From Pedobacter sp. KBS0701 (GTDB taxonomy: Bacteria; Bacteroidota; Bacteroidia; Sphingobacteriales; Sphingobacteriaceae), in assembly GCF_005938645.2 (NCBI RefSeq), contig NZ_CP042171.1, positions 1,302,001 through 1,366,000 on the forward strand: DNA of 64,000 nucleotides, written 5' to 3'. Both the position numbers and the translations under genes were made by a program. The notes beneath the pieces are model-generated. The model searched no databases. It was not told the origin of the DNA and was given only the letters and a program-made list of their open reading frames with translations. Within the stretch, counting starts at the first letter, position 1; every line of letters starts with the position of its first letter. Shown piece after piece: positions 36,149 to 45,120 of this stretch.

Positions 36149-36354
36149 TAAATAATTTCTATTTTATTTTCCCCAAAAGTAATAATATCGCCAACTCTAA
36201 CCTTGTAGCGTTTGCGGAATTCGACCTCGCCGTTAGTTTTTACTAAACCATCCTCAACAACAGTTTGGGCGTCACCACCACTGCCAACTAATCCGTTTGC
36301 TTTTAGCAGTTGGATTAACGGAATAAATTCGCCTTCTAATTTGAATTGTATCAT
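36148..36354 (-). CDS. small S4-domain RNA-binding protein (YbcJ-like)
   Basis: 68 residues from the ATG at 36354; a TTG three codons upstream is not needed. One S4 domain fills it: FIPLIQLLKANGLVGSGGDA, VVEDGLVKTNGEVEFRKRYK and VRVGDIITF. Such proteins bind structured RNA, likely rRNA. First gene of the S4-aroB-sterol desaturase operon with a one-base overlap to aroB. Confidence 0.85.
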   Translation of the reverse strand: MIQFKLEGEFIPLIQLLKANGLVGSGGDAQTVVEDGLVKTNGEVEFRKRYKVRVGDIITFGENKIEII

Positions 36355-36411
36355 TTTATGCAAAAATACGATTATTTAGAGGTTTTTAGTTTTAACAACC
36401 AATGCTTTTTA

Positions 36412-36419
36412 TAATTTTG
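36412..36419 (+). promoter_or_regulatory. -7 box of the proline dehydrogenase promoter
   Basis: TAATTTTG, exact TAnnTTTG match, 29 bp before the ATG at 36449. No clear -33 box. Confidence 0.45.
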
Positions 36420-36448
36420 CACCAATCTGACTTATCATATAGTAAAAA

Positions 36449-37633
36449 ATGGATTTATCCAACCAAAAACAACCAAATTTCGACAATACGGAAATTGCTT
36501 TCCGTCAAAAATCTAACCATGAGCTTAAAAAAGCATACTGGCTTTTTAAAATGATTGGCAATAATTTCCTGACCAAAGTTGGTCCGGCCATTACAAATTT
36601 CTTTTTAAATATTGGTTTGCCGATTCAGGGCGCTATCAAAGCAACCATTTTTCAACAGTTTTGCGGTGGTGAAACCATTGCAGAATGTAATAAAGCTATT
36701 GAGCAATTGGATAAAGGCGGGGTAGGTACCATTTTAGATTATTCGGTAGAAGGAGAAGAAGAAGAACAGGTTTTTGACGAAACCTGTGCCGAAATTATCC
36801 GCACGATCGTGCGTGCCGATGGCGATACCAAAATTCCGATTACGGTTTTCAAAATAACAGGTATCGGCCGTTTTGCGCTATTACAGAAACTGGATGCCAA
36901 AGAAACTTTAACTGCGGCAGAACAGACAGAATATGAAAAAGTAAAACTGCGTTGCGAAATGATCTGTAAAACGGCTTTCGATAAAGCTGTGCCAATCATG
37001 ATTGACGCTGAAGAAACCTGGATTCAGAATACCATTGATGAGTTGGCGCTGGATATGATGCGTAAATTTAACCGCGAGCGGATTATTGTGTACAATACTT
37101 ACCAAATGTATCGTCATGATAAATTAGCCGATATGAAAGCCGACCACTTAATAGCCAAAGCAGATGGTTTTATTTTAGGCGTAAAAATGGTACGTGGTGC
37201 CTACATGGAAAAGGAGCGTAAACGCGCTTTGGAAATGGGATATCCTTCGCCAATTCAGCCTGATAAAGAAGCATCTGACCGCGATTATAACGAATCTTTA
37301 CGTTATTGTATTGATCATATTGAGGAGATCGCCATTGTTGCCGGAACGCATAATGAAGATAGCAGCCGCTTATTAACCTATCTTTTAGAGGAAAAAAATA
37401 TAACACACAATCATCCTCATGTATATTTTGCCCAGTTATTAGGAATGAGTGATAACTTAAGTTTTAACCTTGCAGATTCGAACTATAATGTAGCAAAATA
37501 TGTTCCTTATGGACCGATTAAAGCAGTAATGCCTTATTTATTCAGAAGAGCACAGGAAAATACTTCAGTGGCCGGACAAACTGGCCGTGAACTTGGTTTG
37601 ATTGAAAGAGAATTAAAAAGAAGAAAACTGTAG
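36449..37633 (+). CDS. proline dehydrogenase (stand-alone PRODH)
   Basis: 394 residues of the FAD-dependent beta/alpha-barrel PRODH family, longer than minimal bacterial PutA-domain proteins and in the style of eukaryotic/Bacteroidota enzymes. Motifs: PIMIDAEETWIQN, KADGFILGVKMVRGAYMEKE (FAD contacts), VAGTHNEDSS, FAQLLGMSDNLSFNLA, and the end KYVPYGPIKAVMPYLFRRAQENTS. Oxidises proline to pyrroline-5-carboxylate. No P5C dehydrogenase domain or neighbour is present. Confidence 0.92.
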   Translation: MDLSNQKQPNFDNTEIAFRQKSNHELKKAYWLFKMIGNNFLTKVGPAITNFFLNIGLPIQGAIKATIFQQFCGGETIAECNKAIEQLDKGGVGTILDYSVEGEEEEQVFDETCAEIIRTIVRADGDTKIPITVFKITGIGRFALLQKLDAKETLTAAEQTEYEKVKLRCEMICKTAFDKAVPIMIDAEETWIQNTIDELALDMMRKFNRERIIVYNTYQMYRHDKLADMKADHLIAKADGFILGVKMVRGAYMEKERKRALEMGYPSPIQPDKEASDRDYNESLRYCIDHIEEIAIVAGTHNEDSSRLLTYLLEEKNITHNHPHVYFAQLLGMSDNLSFNLADSNYNVAKYVPYGPIKAVMPYLFRRAQENTSVAGQTGRELGLIERELKRRKL

Positions 37634-37675
37634 TTCAGTTTTCAGTTCACAGTTGGTGGTTTTCAGTTAACAGAG

Positions 37676-37765
37676 TCGTCATTTCAAACGGAGTGCAACT
37701 AAGTCGAGAAATCTATGTCTGGCAGATCTCTCCATTTCACTGCGCTTCAGTCGAGATGACGATTT
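37676..37765. repeat. REP-like repeat: GTCATTT...GTCGAGATGACGA
   Basis: GTCATTTCAAACGGAGTGCA ... CTGCGCTTCAGTCGAGATGACGA. It has inverted halves (GTCATTTC and GAGATGAC) and a related copy at about 62,905-63,025. Intergenic, non-coding. Confidence 0.6.
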
Positions 37766-37834
37766 TTCATTTCGTATCGTCATGTCGGATTTATTTCAGC
37801 ATCTTTCATGTCTTATAGTTTTTTTATTGTTATT

Positions 37835-37956
37835 GGAAATGAACATACAGTAGTCCTTCGGAACATGCAGCCTCGCTTTGCGCTGTATCTTTTTGGCTAC
37901 CCTTCGACTTCGCTCAGGGTGACAGCCAAAAAGGATGCCGCTTCAATCGAGTTTAG
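37835..37956. repeat. 122-bp intergenic repeat, copy 1
   Basis: About 90% identical by eye to 38142-38263. Inner hairpin: TTTTTGGCT, ACCCT, ... AGGGT, AGCCAAAAA around TTCGACTTCGCTC. Non-coding. Confidence 0.75.
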
Positions 37957-38141
37957 TTTGCAAGGCTAATTTTTTATTATGCCTTGCAAAAATTACTTCT
38001 TTATATAAAACGATTGTAGTCAATAAGCCTTCTTTTTCGGAAATAAGCCCGAAGTATACTTGAGATAGCAATATCTTAACGTTTAAGACCCTGAAATAAA
38101 TTCAGGGTGACGACCGCTTGTGAAAATCAGCTTGTTTTTTT

Positions 38142-38263
38142 GGAAATGAGTGTGCAGTAGTTCTTCGGGGCATGCAGCCTCGCTTTGCGCTGTATCTTTT
38201 TGGCTGCCCTTCGACTTCGCTCAGGGTGAAAGCCAAAAAGGATGCTGCTTCAATCGAGTTTAG
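38142..38263. repeat. 122-bp intergenic repeat, copy 2
   Basis: Direct copy of 37835-37956 with scattered single-base changes, same length. The gap between the copies holds another partial repeat (CCTGAAATAAATTCAGGGTGACGACC at about 38091-38116). Confidence 0.75.
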
Positions 38264-38294
38264 ATGGAAAGGTCGTTTTTTAAACTGCTGAAAA

Positions 38295-38615
38295 CTATTT
38301 CTTCACTACAAAAGATTGTCTGCCTGATAACAAATCGTAGAACAGGATAAAATCGCTCACTAAACTATAGCCTGGATATTGAAAAGTAGCAGGTTTGTTT
38401 TTCTCGAAAAAGAAATGCCCCACCCATGCAAAACCATATCCCAATACCGGTATCGCCAAAAAGAAATGCCAGTTGTGAAAAAGAAAGCCAGTAAAAAAAG
38501 CCAGGCAAACCAAACCAGTACCAATAAAATGCAGGATACGCGATGTGGTATTCTTATGTTCTGACAAGTAAAAAGGGTAGAACTCTTTTAGCGACTTGAA
38601 CTTTTTTTCTGACAT
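38295..38615 (-). CDS. Mpo1-like / DUF962 membrane protein
   Basis: 106 residues with two or three hydrophobic segments (about 27-43 and 47-66). The DUF962 pattern is clear: FYPFYLSEHKNTTSRILHFIGT, a central AWVGHFFFEKNKPATFQYPG, and YSLVSDFILFYDLL. The yeast relative Mpo1 is an iron-dependent dioxygenase in alpha-oxidation of 2-hydroxy fatty acids from phytosphingosine; conserved His residues are present. Sphingolipid-related role is plausible in this lineage. Eight bases after the YihX-like gene, same operon. Confidence 0.85.
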   Translation of the reverse strand: MSEKKFKSLKEFYPFYLSEHKNTTSRILHFIGTGLVCLAFFTGFLFHNWHFFLAIPVLGYGFAWVGHFFFEKNKPATFQYPGYSLVSDFILFYDLLSGRQSFVVKK

Positions 38616-38623
38616 ATCCTAAT

Positions 38624-39259
38624 TTACAAAATCCCGTTTGCTTTTAAAAAGGCACCCAGCTGTGCCGGTTTTTCGGTCATTAATAATGCATTTAAGCCCA
38701 CTTTTTTAGCACCTTCTATATGTTGTGGGCTATCGTCTATAAATAAGGTCTCTGCCGGATCTAAGTTGTTTTCTTTTAATACCTGCTCAAAAATATTGGT
38801 ATTGGGTTTGCGCAGTTTCATCTGTTGCGAGAAATAAGCTTTCTCAAAATAAGCATCGTAATTATTAATCTCGAATGTTGTCTTCAGGTAATTGATAATC
38901 CAATCGTAATGGATTTCGTTATTGTTGCTTAACAAAAAAGTACGGTATTTTTCTTTTACTTCAAGCAGTAAATCGTGGTTTTCTTGTATCGTTCCAATTA
39001 ACAGGCTATTCCATGCCTCATCAATCTGCTGGTCGGTTAATTCAGGTTTGCCCGCGGCATTTCTAATTCCCTTCCTAAATTCGGCCGGAGAAATGGCACC
39101 AGTTTCAAAGTCATCAAATAGCTGGTTGTGCGCTTTGTGTGCAAAGAAATTTTCGATATCTGTAATACCCAGTTTTTGAAAAGAAGCCTGAGCAATTCTG
39201 AAATCTATATCAAATATTACGTTTCCGTAATCAAAAATAATGTTTTTAATGTTTTGCAT
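38624..39259 (-). CDS. HAD-IA family phosphatase, YihX-like
   Basis: 211 residues from the ATG at 39259; a TTG eight codons upstream is rejected. Motif I reads IIFDYGNVIFDID, matching the FDLGNVIVDID of E. coli YihX (alpha-D-glucose-1-phosphatase), with nucleophile Asp10. Motif II is LLSNNNE, motif III the Lys in LRKPN, motif IV FIDDSPQHIEGA. A helical cap lies between about 15 and 90. Substrate likely a sugar phosphate; not proven. Confidence 0.88.
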   Translation of the reverse strand: MQNIKNIIFDYGNVIFDIDFRIAQASFQKLGITDIENFFAHKAHNQLFDDFETGAISPAEFRKGIRNAAGKPELTDQQIDEAWNSLLIGTIQENHDLLLEVKEKYRTFLLSNNNEIHYDWIINYLKTTFEINNYDAYFEKAYFSQQMKLRKPNTNIFEQVLKENNLDPAETLFIDDSPQHIEGAKKVGLNALLMTEKPAQLGAFLKANGIL

Positions 39260-39433
39260 GTAAATCTTCTGAATTTGCTGCAAAGATATTATTGCTGGAT
39301 TAATGAAAGGTATTAAATCATCAATTTTTACAATAAAAAACCCGCAGTGCTTAATTGGCGAGTAATACTTTGTAGATGCGTCATTCCTAAATGATTGGGG
39401 ATCTTAATGCTTAGTGGTATTTTCTATTTGCAC

Positions 39434-39460
39434 TAAGATTCCCACCTTCACGGGAATGAC
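39434..39460. repeat. REP-like repeat AAGATTCCC...CGGGAATGACG
   Basis: AAGATTCCCACCTTCACGGGAATGACG, inverted ends TTCCC/GGGAA-like, same family as units near 26,553, 33,486/33,945, 55,342 and 55,935. Intergenic between the PQQ-type dehydrogenase and the YihX-like gene. Confidence 0.65.
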
Positions 39461-39489
39461 GCAACATAAAAATAATTTTATTTATAGAC

Positions 39490-42201
39490 CTATTTAGGCG
39501 CTACCGTAATCGATTGGATAATAGTCCGCTTCTTTTTATCGACTGTTTTTATCGCTTTAAATACGAAATAAATATCATGATTTTTTCCGTCCGAAATCAT
39601 ATTGACAGGCACACTTTTTCTAAAAGTAGATTTCCCGATCATAATGCCTTTACTATCGTCCAATCTGATTTCGATTTCGCCATCCGATCCAGAATCAAGG
39701 TTCAGGAAAGAAAATTCAAATCCAGAAATACCGGTTAAATCAACATTTTTAACGGCTATCCAGCCGTTATCACTGGTGAGAATGAGTTTCTCCCCGCCAT
39801 AAATATCTTTACGCTCAAAGCCTCCAAAATCGTTAATGTCGTCTGCATTAATTACATTACTTCTCAGGTTGATCACTTTTGTTGTGGTTAACGTTTTTTT
39901 TAATGCTGTACCTCCTGCGTCTGTATAAGTTGCCTTTAGTGTTAAAACTGATTTCTTCTTATCAGTAGCAGCTGTTGGAATGATTTTGCCTGCAGTTGGA
40001 AGTGATGCTTTAACCGCTTCTTTATTACCTAAAGTCATAATCCACTCCGTAATTTTTTTAACTTCAGCTTCTTTCATCGCGGTGTGTGCAGGCATTGGTA
40101 CTTCTCCCCACACGCCATGGCTACCGCCAATCACCTTTGAAGCCAGGTAATCAACCGCTTTAGGGTCGTTTTTATATTTTGCTGCAATTTTATCAAAAGC
40201 CGGCCCAATAGAAACTGCCGATTCTTTATGGCAGGTGCTACAATCAGATTTCAACATCAGTGCTTTACCAATGATGGTTTGTGCTGCCTGCTGATGACCC
40301 AATTGTGCGCCAGCCAAATCGGTTCCTTCTGTATAAGTATTTGAAATATATATGCGGTTATTGTTCACTTTAGCACCTTTATCGCTTACTAAAACTTTAT
40401 AATCAACTGGTTTATTGGGAAAGTAAAAGCTCTTGTTTCCAGCTAAGTCTATAGTTACAGTTGGGTGTTCGTTCCCTGCATATACCGGTATCACCTGGCT
40501 TTTTGCCGAAGCTTTATTATTGTCTATTACGGTGACACTTACCGGATATTCGCCTGCTTTAGCGAAAGTATACTGTAGCGTTGGCCTGGTGGTGGTTTTG
40601 GTAATGCCTTTTCCCAGGTTCCATATATAGGTTAAAGGATCTCCATCAGGATCTTTAGCGGTAACTGTTGCCGTCATTTTATAAGGCAATAAACCACTCG
40701 TTTTCGCAATGTTCAGGCTTTCAACCAAGGGTGGGCGGTTACCTTTCATGTAGTCTATTCTGGTAATTGCAGCATCAGGGTTTTTGGTGAACCAGCCTTT
40801 ACCGTACTCCAGGATATACAATTTTCCATCGGGACCCAATTCCATGTCAATAGGTGCTGCTAAAGAAACATTAGACATAAAGGGCTCCATGCTTACATAA
40901 TCACCTTGTGCATTCATGGTTACCGCTTTAACCCAACCACGTACCCATTCATAAATAATCAGCTTCCCGTTATAATAAGCTGGGTAAGGTGAATTTGCTG
41001 AGGCATAGTACACCGGACCGGCCATTGCTGTTCGGCCACCTGCACCAACCTGTGGGAATTCTTTCGATTCTCCGTAAGGATACCAGATATAAGCAGGTTG
41101 TGCCGGCGGCAGTTGCTCTAAACCGGTGTTGTTTGGCGAATTATTGATCGGTTTTGCCGGATCAAATGCATTTCCATTTGCGCCATTGGTATAATCGTAA
41201 GCTTTATAAGGATAATTATTGCCAATAAATAAGGGCCAGCCAAAATTACCTGCTTTACGGGCCTGATTTACTTCGTCATAACCTCTGGGACCTCTCAAAT
41301 CGTCATCGTCCGGTGCATCAGGTCCAACCTCGCCCCAGTATAAGAAGTTGGTTTTTTGATCTACAGAAATGCGGTAAGGGTTTCTGTTACCCATTATATA
41401 AATTTCAGGTTTGGTTTTCGGATTGTCTTTAGGGAAAAGGTTACCGTCCGGGATACTGTAAGTCCCATCTTCATTTACCTTGATTCTAAGTATTTTTCCC
41501 CTCAAATCGTTCGTATTACCAGCGGATCTCCTGGAGTCGTATTGTTCAAATCCCTTTCTATTGTCGAGCGGGGCATAGCCTTTGTTTACATATTGCTGTT
41601 TTGGAGCATCAAATGGGGTAGAGTTATCACCTGTTGATACATATAGCAGGTTATCTGATCCAAAAGCAATAGATCCTCCGGTGTGACAGCATATTTCGCG
41701 CTGAGAATAGAATTCCAGCACAATTTTTTCCGATTCTTTTACAATCTGATCGTTAACCAATTTAAATCTGGATAACCGGTTGACAGATTTATCAAATGGA
41801 CTGTAAAAAAGATAGATGTATTTATTTACAGCAAATTTTGGATCTGCGGCCATACCCAATAAACCTTCTTCTGCATTTACATTAGGGGTGCTGGTTTTAA
41901 AATAAACATCTAGTTTACCCGCTTCTTTAATTTTTTTAGTCTGATTTTTATAAATCAATACCTCACCCCTGCGTTGGGCAACTAAAATATCCAGGTTTGG
42001 AAGTATCGTCATTTCAGTAGGTTCTGTAAATTCTCCTTGTGCAAGGGTAACCTTCACAAAGCGGTCCTGGTCTGGTGTGTCTATTTTATGTTTTGGAAAA
42101 AAATCGAAAGTTTTGCTTTCGTACACGTTTTTGTTCAATGTTGTTGCCGATATAAATACAAATGCAATGGCAGATAACAGAAGGGTAAAGGTTGTTTTCA
42201 T
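39490..42201 (-). CDS. secreted PQQ-dependent sugar dehydrogenase-like protein with PKD and cytochrome c domains
   Basis: 903 residues. Signal peptide (about 1-20); a six-bladed GDH/sorbosone-dehydrogenase beta-propeller (about 45-490: EGLLGMAADPKF, CCHTGGSIAFGSDNLLYVSTG, NPYRISVD); a PKD domain (about 510-590, DPDGDPLTYIWNLGKG); a class I cytochrome c domain (about 650-720) with heme motif CSTCH and a candidate axial Met in PMPAHTAM; and a C-terminal beta-sandwich that may bind carbohydrate (about 780-900). Likely oxidises sugars or sugar-like compounds in the periplasm or on the surface and passes electrons to its heme. Confidence 0.85.
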   Translation of the reverse strand: MKTTFTLLLSAIAFVFISATTLNKNVYESKTFDFFPKHKIDTPDQDRFVKVTLAQGEFTEPTEMTILPNLDILVAQRRGEVLIYKNQTKKIKEAGKLDVYFKTSTPNVNAEEGLLGMAADPKFAVNKYIYLFYSPFDKSVNRLSRFKLVNDQIVKESEKIVLEFYSQREICCHTGGSIAFGSDNLLYVSTGDNSTPFDAPKQQYVNKGYAPLDNRKGFEQYDSRRSAGNTNDLRGKILRIKVNEDGTYSIPDGNLFPKDNPKTKPEIYIMGNRNPYRISVDQKTNFLYWGEVGPDAPDDDDLRGPRGYDEVNQARKAGNFGWPLFIGNNYPYKAYDYTNGANGNAFDPAKPINNSPNNTGLEQLPPAQPAYIWYPYGESKEFPQVGAGGRTAMAGPVYYASANSPYPAYYNGKLIIYEWVRGWVKAVTMNAQGDYVSMEPFMSNVSLAAPIDMELGPDGKLYILEYGKGWFTKNPDAAITRIDYMKGNRPPLVESLNIAKTSGLLPYKMTATVTAKDPDGDPLTYIWNLGKGITKTTTRPTLQYTFAKAGEYPVSVTVIDNNKASAKSQVIPVYAGNEHPTVTIDLAGNKSFYFPNKPVDYKVLVSDKGAKVNNNRIYISNTYTEGTDLAGAQLGHQQAAQTIIGKALMLKSDCSTCHKESAVSIGPAFDKIAAKYKNDPKAVDYLASKVIGGSHGVWGEVPMPAHTAMKEAEVKKITEWIMTLGNKEAVKASLPTAGKIIPTAATDKKKSVLTLKATYTDAGGTALKKTLTTTKVINLRSNVINADDINDFGGFERKDIYGGEKLILTSDNGWIAVKNVDLTGISGFEFSFLNLDSGSDGEIEIRLDDSKGIMIGKSTFRKSVPVNMISDGKNHDIYFVFKAIKTVDKKKRTIIQSITVAPK

Positions 42202-42958
42202 TTATTTGGTTGAATGATTTTTAATAAATATAGGATATACTTTTATAGCCTTAAGTATTGTATCAAAATTTATGCGAAAAATAGCGGAATATATATTCGT
42301 TATCGATTGGTAAAATCATGAAATGATGGCTATTACAATGCTTGCTTAAAATTAGCCATCATACTAAAAATCAGGTCATATCATCAAAATATTATTCCTC
42401 AAAATCTGTATGGTTAGGTTCATGTTTAAAATCGTACAACCATAAGTTGTTTTTAATGCTATTTTTTTGTCAGTTTATTGTCATTGTCATTTTAATCTGT
42501 AACTTACCAAAATGGGCGATAAAGTAAATTTGATTCTTGGGATAGTTTCCCTTTTAGGTGGTTTTAGCGTTTTCTTTGTAATTTTTAGCGAAAAAAAGGG
42601 TTAGTTCAATTTTTAAATACTTTTTCAATGAGAAACTTCTTTCCATGAAGGTTTATTTTGATGATTAGCTATAATTGAGCATTCAAGTGAAGACTGGATT
42701 TATTGTCTGGTATTCTATTAATCCTTTTATTATTTAGGATAGTTGGACTATGCACTTATAAACGTAAACCAACAACCTGTTGTATGCCAATCGGGTCTTC
42801 GATACCGGTAAGACATTGCTTGTTGTATCGGTTTTTAAATTCAACTCTTGATTATTAGTGCTAACCATTGCTTGGTCTATTGATCTGTTATAGAAATTTA
42901 ATTAATCGCTAAACTTTTTTTGTTTTTTGTATGTTTATTGAGTAAAATCTAAATAAAA
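42202..42958. other. intergenic stretch; long leader before the cold-shock pair
   Basis: Contains the 30-codon membrane-protein frame at 42512-42604 and, at about 42795-42830, two exclusive short pairs: GTCTT/AAGAC (42795-42799, 42810-42814) and CGATAC/GTATCG (42800-42805, 42825-42830). The latter could be part of a temperature-responsive leader, as known for cspA mRNAs; promoter position unknown. Confidence 0.35.
42512..42604 (+). CDS. candidate 30-aa single-span membrane protein
   Basis: ATG at 42512 to TAG at 42602-42604: MGDKVNLILGIVSLLGGFSV followed by FFVIFSEKKG. One clear membrane helix with a short acidic/polar N-terminus and a Lys-rich C-terminus, the usual layout of small bacterial membrane proteins. 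Start is preceded by TTACCAAA. No neighbour in the same direction until the cold-shock genes 350 bases on. Confidence 0.4.
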   Translation: MGDKVNLILGIVSLLGGFSVFFVIFSEKKG

Positions 42959-43144
42959 ATGCAAGGAACAGTAAAATTTTATAATGAATCTAAAGGTTTT
43001 GGTTTCATTATAACAGAAAACGGAGAAGAAATTTTTGTTCACGCTACAGGCTTAACTGATAAAATAAATCAGAATGATCGGGTGGCATTTGAGGTTGCTC
43101 AAGGTAAAAAAGGTCCTAGTGCGGTTAATGTGAAATTGATTTAA
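42959..43144 (+). CDS. cold-shock protein (CspA-like)
   Basis: 61-residue cold-shock domain, the short form usual in Bacteroidota. RNP1 KGFGFI and RNP2 EIFVHAT are intact, as is the opening GTVKFYNESKG. Binds single-stranded RNA and DNA. Followed seven bases later by a second, degenerate cold-shock-like gene, so the two form an operon. Confidence 0.9.
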   Translation: MQGTVKFYNESKGFGFIITENGEEIFVHATGLTDKINQNDRVAFEVAQGKKGPSAVNVKLI

Positions 43145-43151
43145 TATTCCG

Positions 43152-43349
43152 ATGAGATTAGGTACAGTAAAATTTTATAATCAAAAAGAAGGCGTTGGCA
43201 GTATTACACCATCAAATGGCGGAAGAGAGCTAAGTGTTTTTGCTCATGGTGTAGTCGATCCAATAAAATCCAATAATATTGTTCAGTTTGATATTGAATT
43301 TACGTCAAATGGTATTGAGGCCACTAAGGTAATTGTGCTATCTGCATAG
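43152..43349 (+). CDS. degenerate cold-shock-domain protein
   Basis: 65 residues; clearly homologous to the preceding gene (GTVKFYNQKEG at the start) but the nucleic-acid surface is altered: RNP1 reads EGVGSI instead of KGFGFI, losing both aromatic residues, and RNP2 reads LSVFAHG. It has an open frame and a good start, so it is not simply a pseudogene. Either a divergent single-strand binder or a partner that dimerises with the intact protein. Confidence 0.75.
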   Translation: MRLGTVKFYNQKEGVGSITPSNGGRELSVFAHGVVDPIKSNNIVQFDIEFTSNGIEATKVIVLSA

Positions 43350-43539
43350 ATCAGTATTCTCGAATATCTTTTTATCCTATTATCATTTAATTATGTAAGC
43401 AAAAGAATGATGCTGATTTAACGATTCAATTCTTTAATCTGTATTACAGAAAGCATTTATCATTATAATAATTTATTTTAGCAGCTTGTAAGCAAATCAG
43501 ATGAATTTGATCTTACAAATTGTTTATCCTTAAATTTTT

Positions 43540-44316
43540 ATGATACAGCTAGAGCCTATCAAAGGTTTTTTTCGAAGAGAACGTGCGTTGCAGGCAATCT
43601 ACCCCATGCGCATGTTGATTGTACGCGATGGAAATGGCTTTTTATGCATGAATTCTGGCGATTACACTTTGTTAAAAGGCAGGATTTTTTTTATTCCTGA
43701 AGAAGGCCTCGTTAGGCTTGATGGCGAAATTACTTCAGGTTATTGGTTGAGTTTTAGTAGTTTATTGTACGCAGAGTTTTTACTTCAGCACTTAGATCCG
43801 AAGGCTAAGAATCTCTTTTTAAATTTATCTTTCAGAGATCTTGATTCACACAAATCGACTAAAACTTATAGTTTACTCGATCAGCTAAAAAGAGAAATCA
43901 ATGATAAAAAAGATATGCCCTTTTTAGCCCAGTACTTATCTTTATTTCTGGGTTATACAGCTGGTTTAGATGGCTATCTGGCTGCCTTAACTTTAGATGA
44001 TTTACAGCAGGTATTGAGATTCAGGGCAATTTTAGAACAATTTTACAGGCAAGAAAGATCCATTCAATTTTACGCAGAAGGTATGGGGATGAGTGCTGGT
44101 AAACTAAATAGATTTTTAGATCGGGTGCTTGGAAAAAGCCTGACAGTGCTTATAAAAGATCGCATTATGCGCGAAGCGGAAGAATTATTGCTCAATAGCG
44201 ATTATACAATTGATGAAATAGCTGAACTATTGGGCTTTGAACAAACTACTAATTTTAATAAGAGTTTTAGACGTCACAAGGGCATGTCTGTATTAAGATT
44301 CAGCCGCCTGGCCTAA
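43540..44316 (+). CDS. AraC-like transcriptional regulator
   Basis: 258 residues. N-terminal ligand domain with beta-roll character (GDYTLLKGRIFFIPEEGLVR). C-terminal double helix-turn-helix: FYAEGMGMSAGKLNRFLDRV and TIDEIAELLGFEQTTNFNKS, ending RHKGMSVLRFSRL. Lone gene, followed by a long repeat-rich spacer, so its target is unknown. Confidence 0.8.
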   Translation: MIQLEPIKGFFRRERALQAIYPMRMLIVRDGNGFLCMNSGDYTLLKGRIFFIPEEGLVRLDGEITSGYWLSFSSLLYAEFLLQHLDPKAKNLFLNLSFRDLDSHKSTKTYSLLDQLKREINDKKDMPFLAQYLSLFLGYTAGLDGYLAALTLDDLQQVLRFRAILEQFYRQERSIQFYAEGMGMSAGKLNRFLDRVLGKSLTVLIKDRIMREAEELLLNSDYTIDEIAELLGFEQTTNFNKSFRRHKGMSVLRFSRLA

Positions 44317-45120
44317 ATTCAATGAAAAATTGGTGCGTCTGCCAAAGAAATTTCATCAGCTTGATTTCATCTCTTCTAGAAGACAGGTATTCCAGACCTC
44401 ACCACATTAATTGTTTTTGCGCCTAACGCGTAAAGCTTTGCTTACTGCATCTATTTTATCAGCCGCACCAATTTTACCTCCGCTAAAGTATTAAATCTTA
44501 ACCTAAACAAGAAAAAATATTCCTAAAAATGCTACCTAATTGTATTTTAGCATTTACAGTTATGCGTCTGCCTTAGTTTTTCATGACTAAAATAAAAATG
44601 TAATCTGGTATTTATAGTTTATTCGCAATTGAAGTGTTACCCAACTGGCGTGCAGGTGTACCCTTCAGTAAGGGGATACGAGGAAGAGAAGCGTAAAAGC
44701 GAAAGACGGGAACACACGTGTTATTTATTGCAGGCTGAGCGCTCCAAATTTTAAGTATGGGTGTCGAATAGTAATAGATAATATTGCAGATGACAGGAAA
44801 TGTAGGTGCTGTGGTTCCTGGCGTTTTGCAGTCCCGCTTTTTGTTTCAAGTCCTCGCTGCGCTGTGGGCTTTACATTGCAATCGGGTTTATGAACAAAGG
44901 TTCTGTACCTTGCATACCCTAAAAATTAAATGCTGCATTGTCCATTAGCCCCGGCTGGTGTGTTACCTTGCAGCAACGAGGTACGAGGCAGCGAAGCATA
45001 AAAGCGAAAGACGGGAGCACTACTTGTTATTTAGTACAGGGTACGCATTCCAGATCGTTGGTATTTGACAGGAGCTATGTTACAGATTCTTTGCTACAGC
45101 ATGGAATGACAATCTGCTCA
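44317..45120. repeat. 800-bp intergenic region with two related repeat copies
   Basis: Copies at about 44678-44735 and 44983-45040 share ACGAGG...GAAGC.TAAAAGCGAAAGACGGG.RCAC and GTTATTTA.TGCAGG/TACAGG. Non-coding. Nothing else supported. Confidence 0.55.

Noticed and set aside
42342..42527. Frame of 61 codons downstream of the PQQ-type dehydrogenase start
   Set aside because: Overlaps the better 30-codon membrane frame, no protein-like pattern in its first half.
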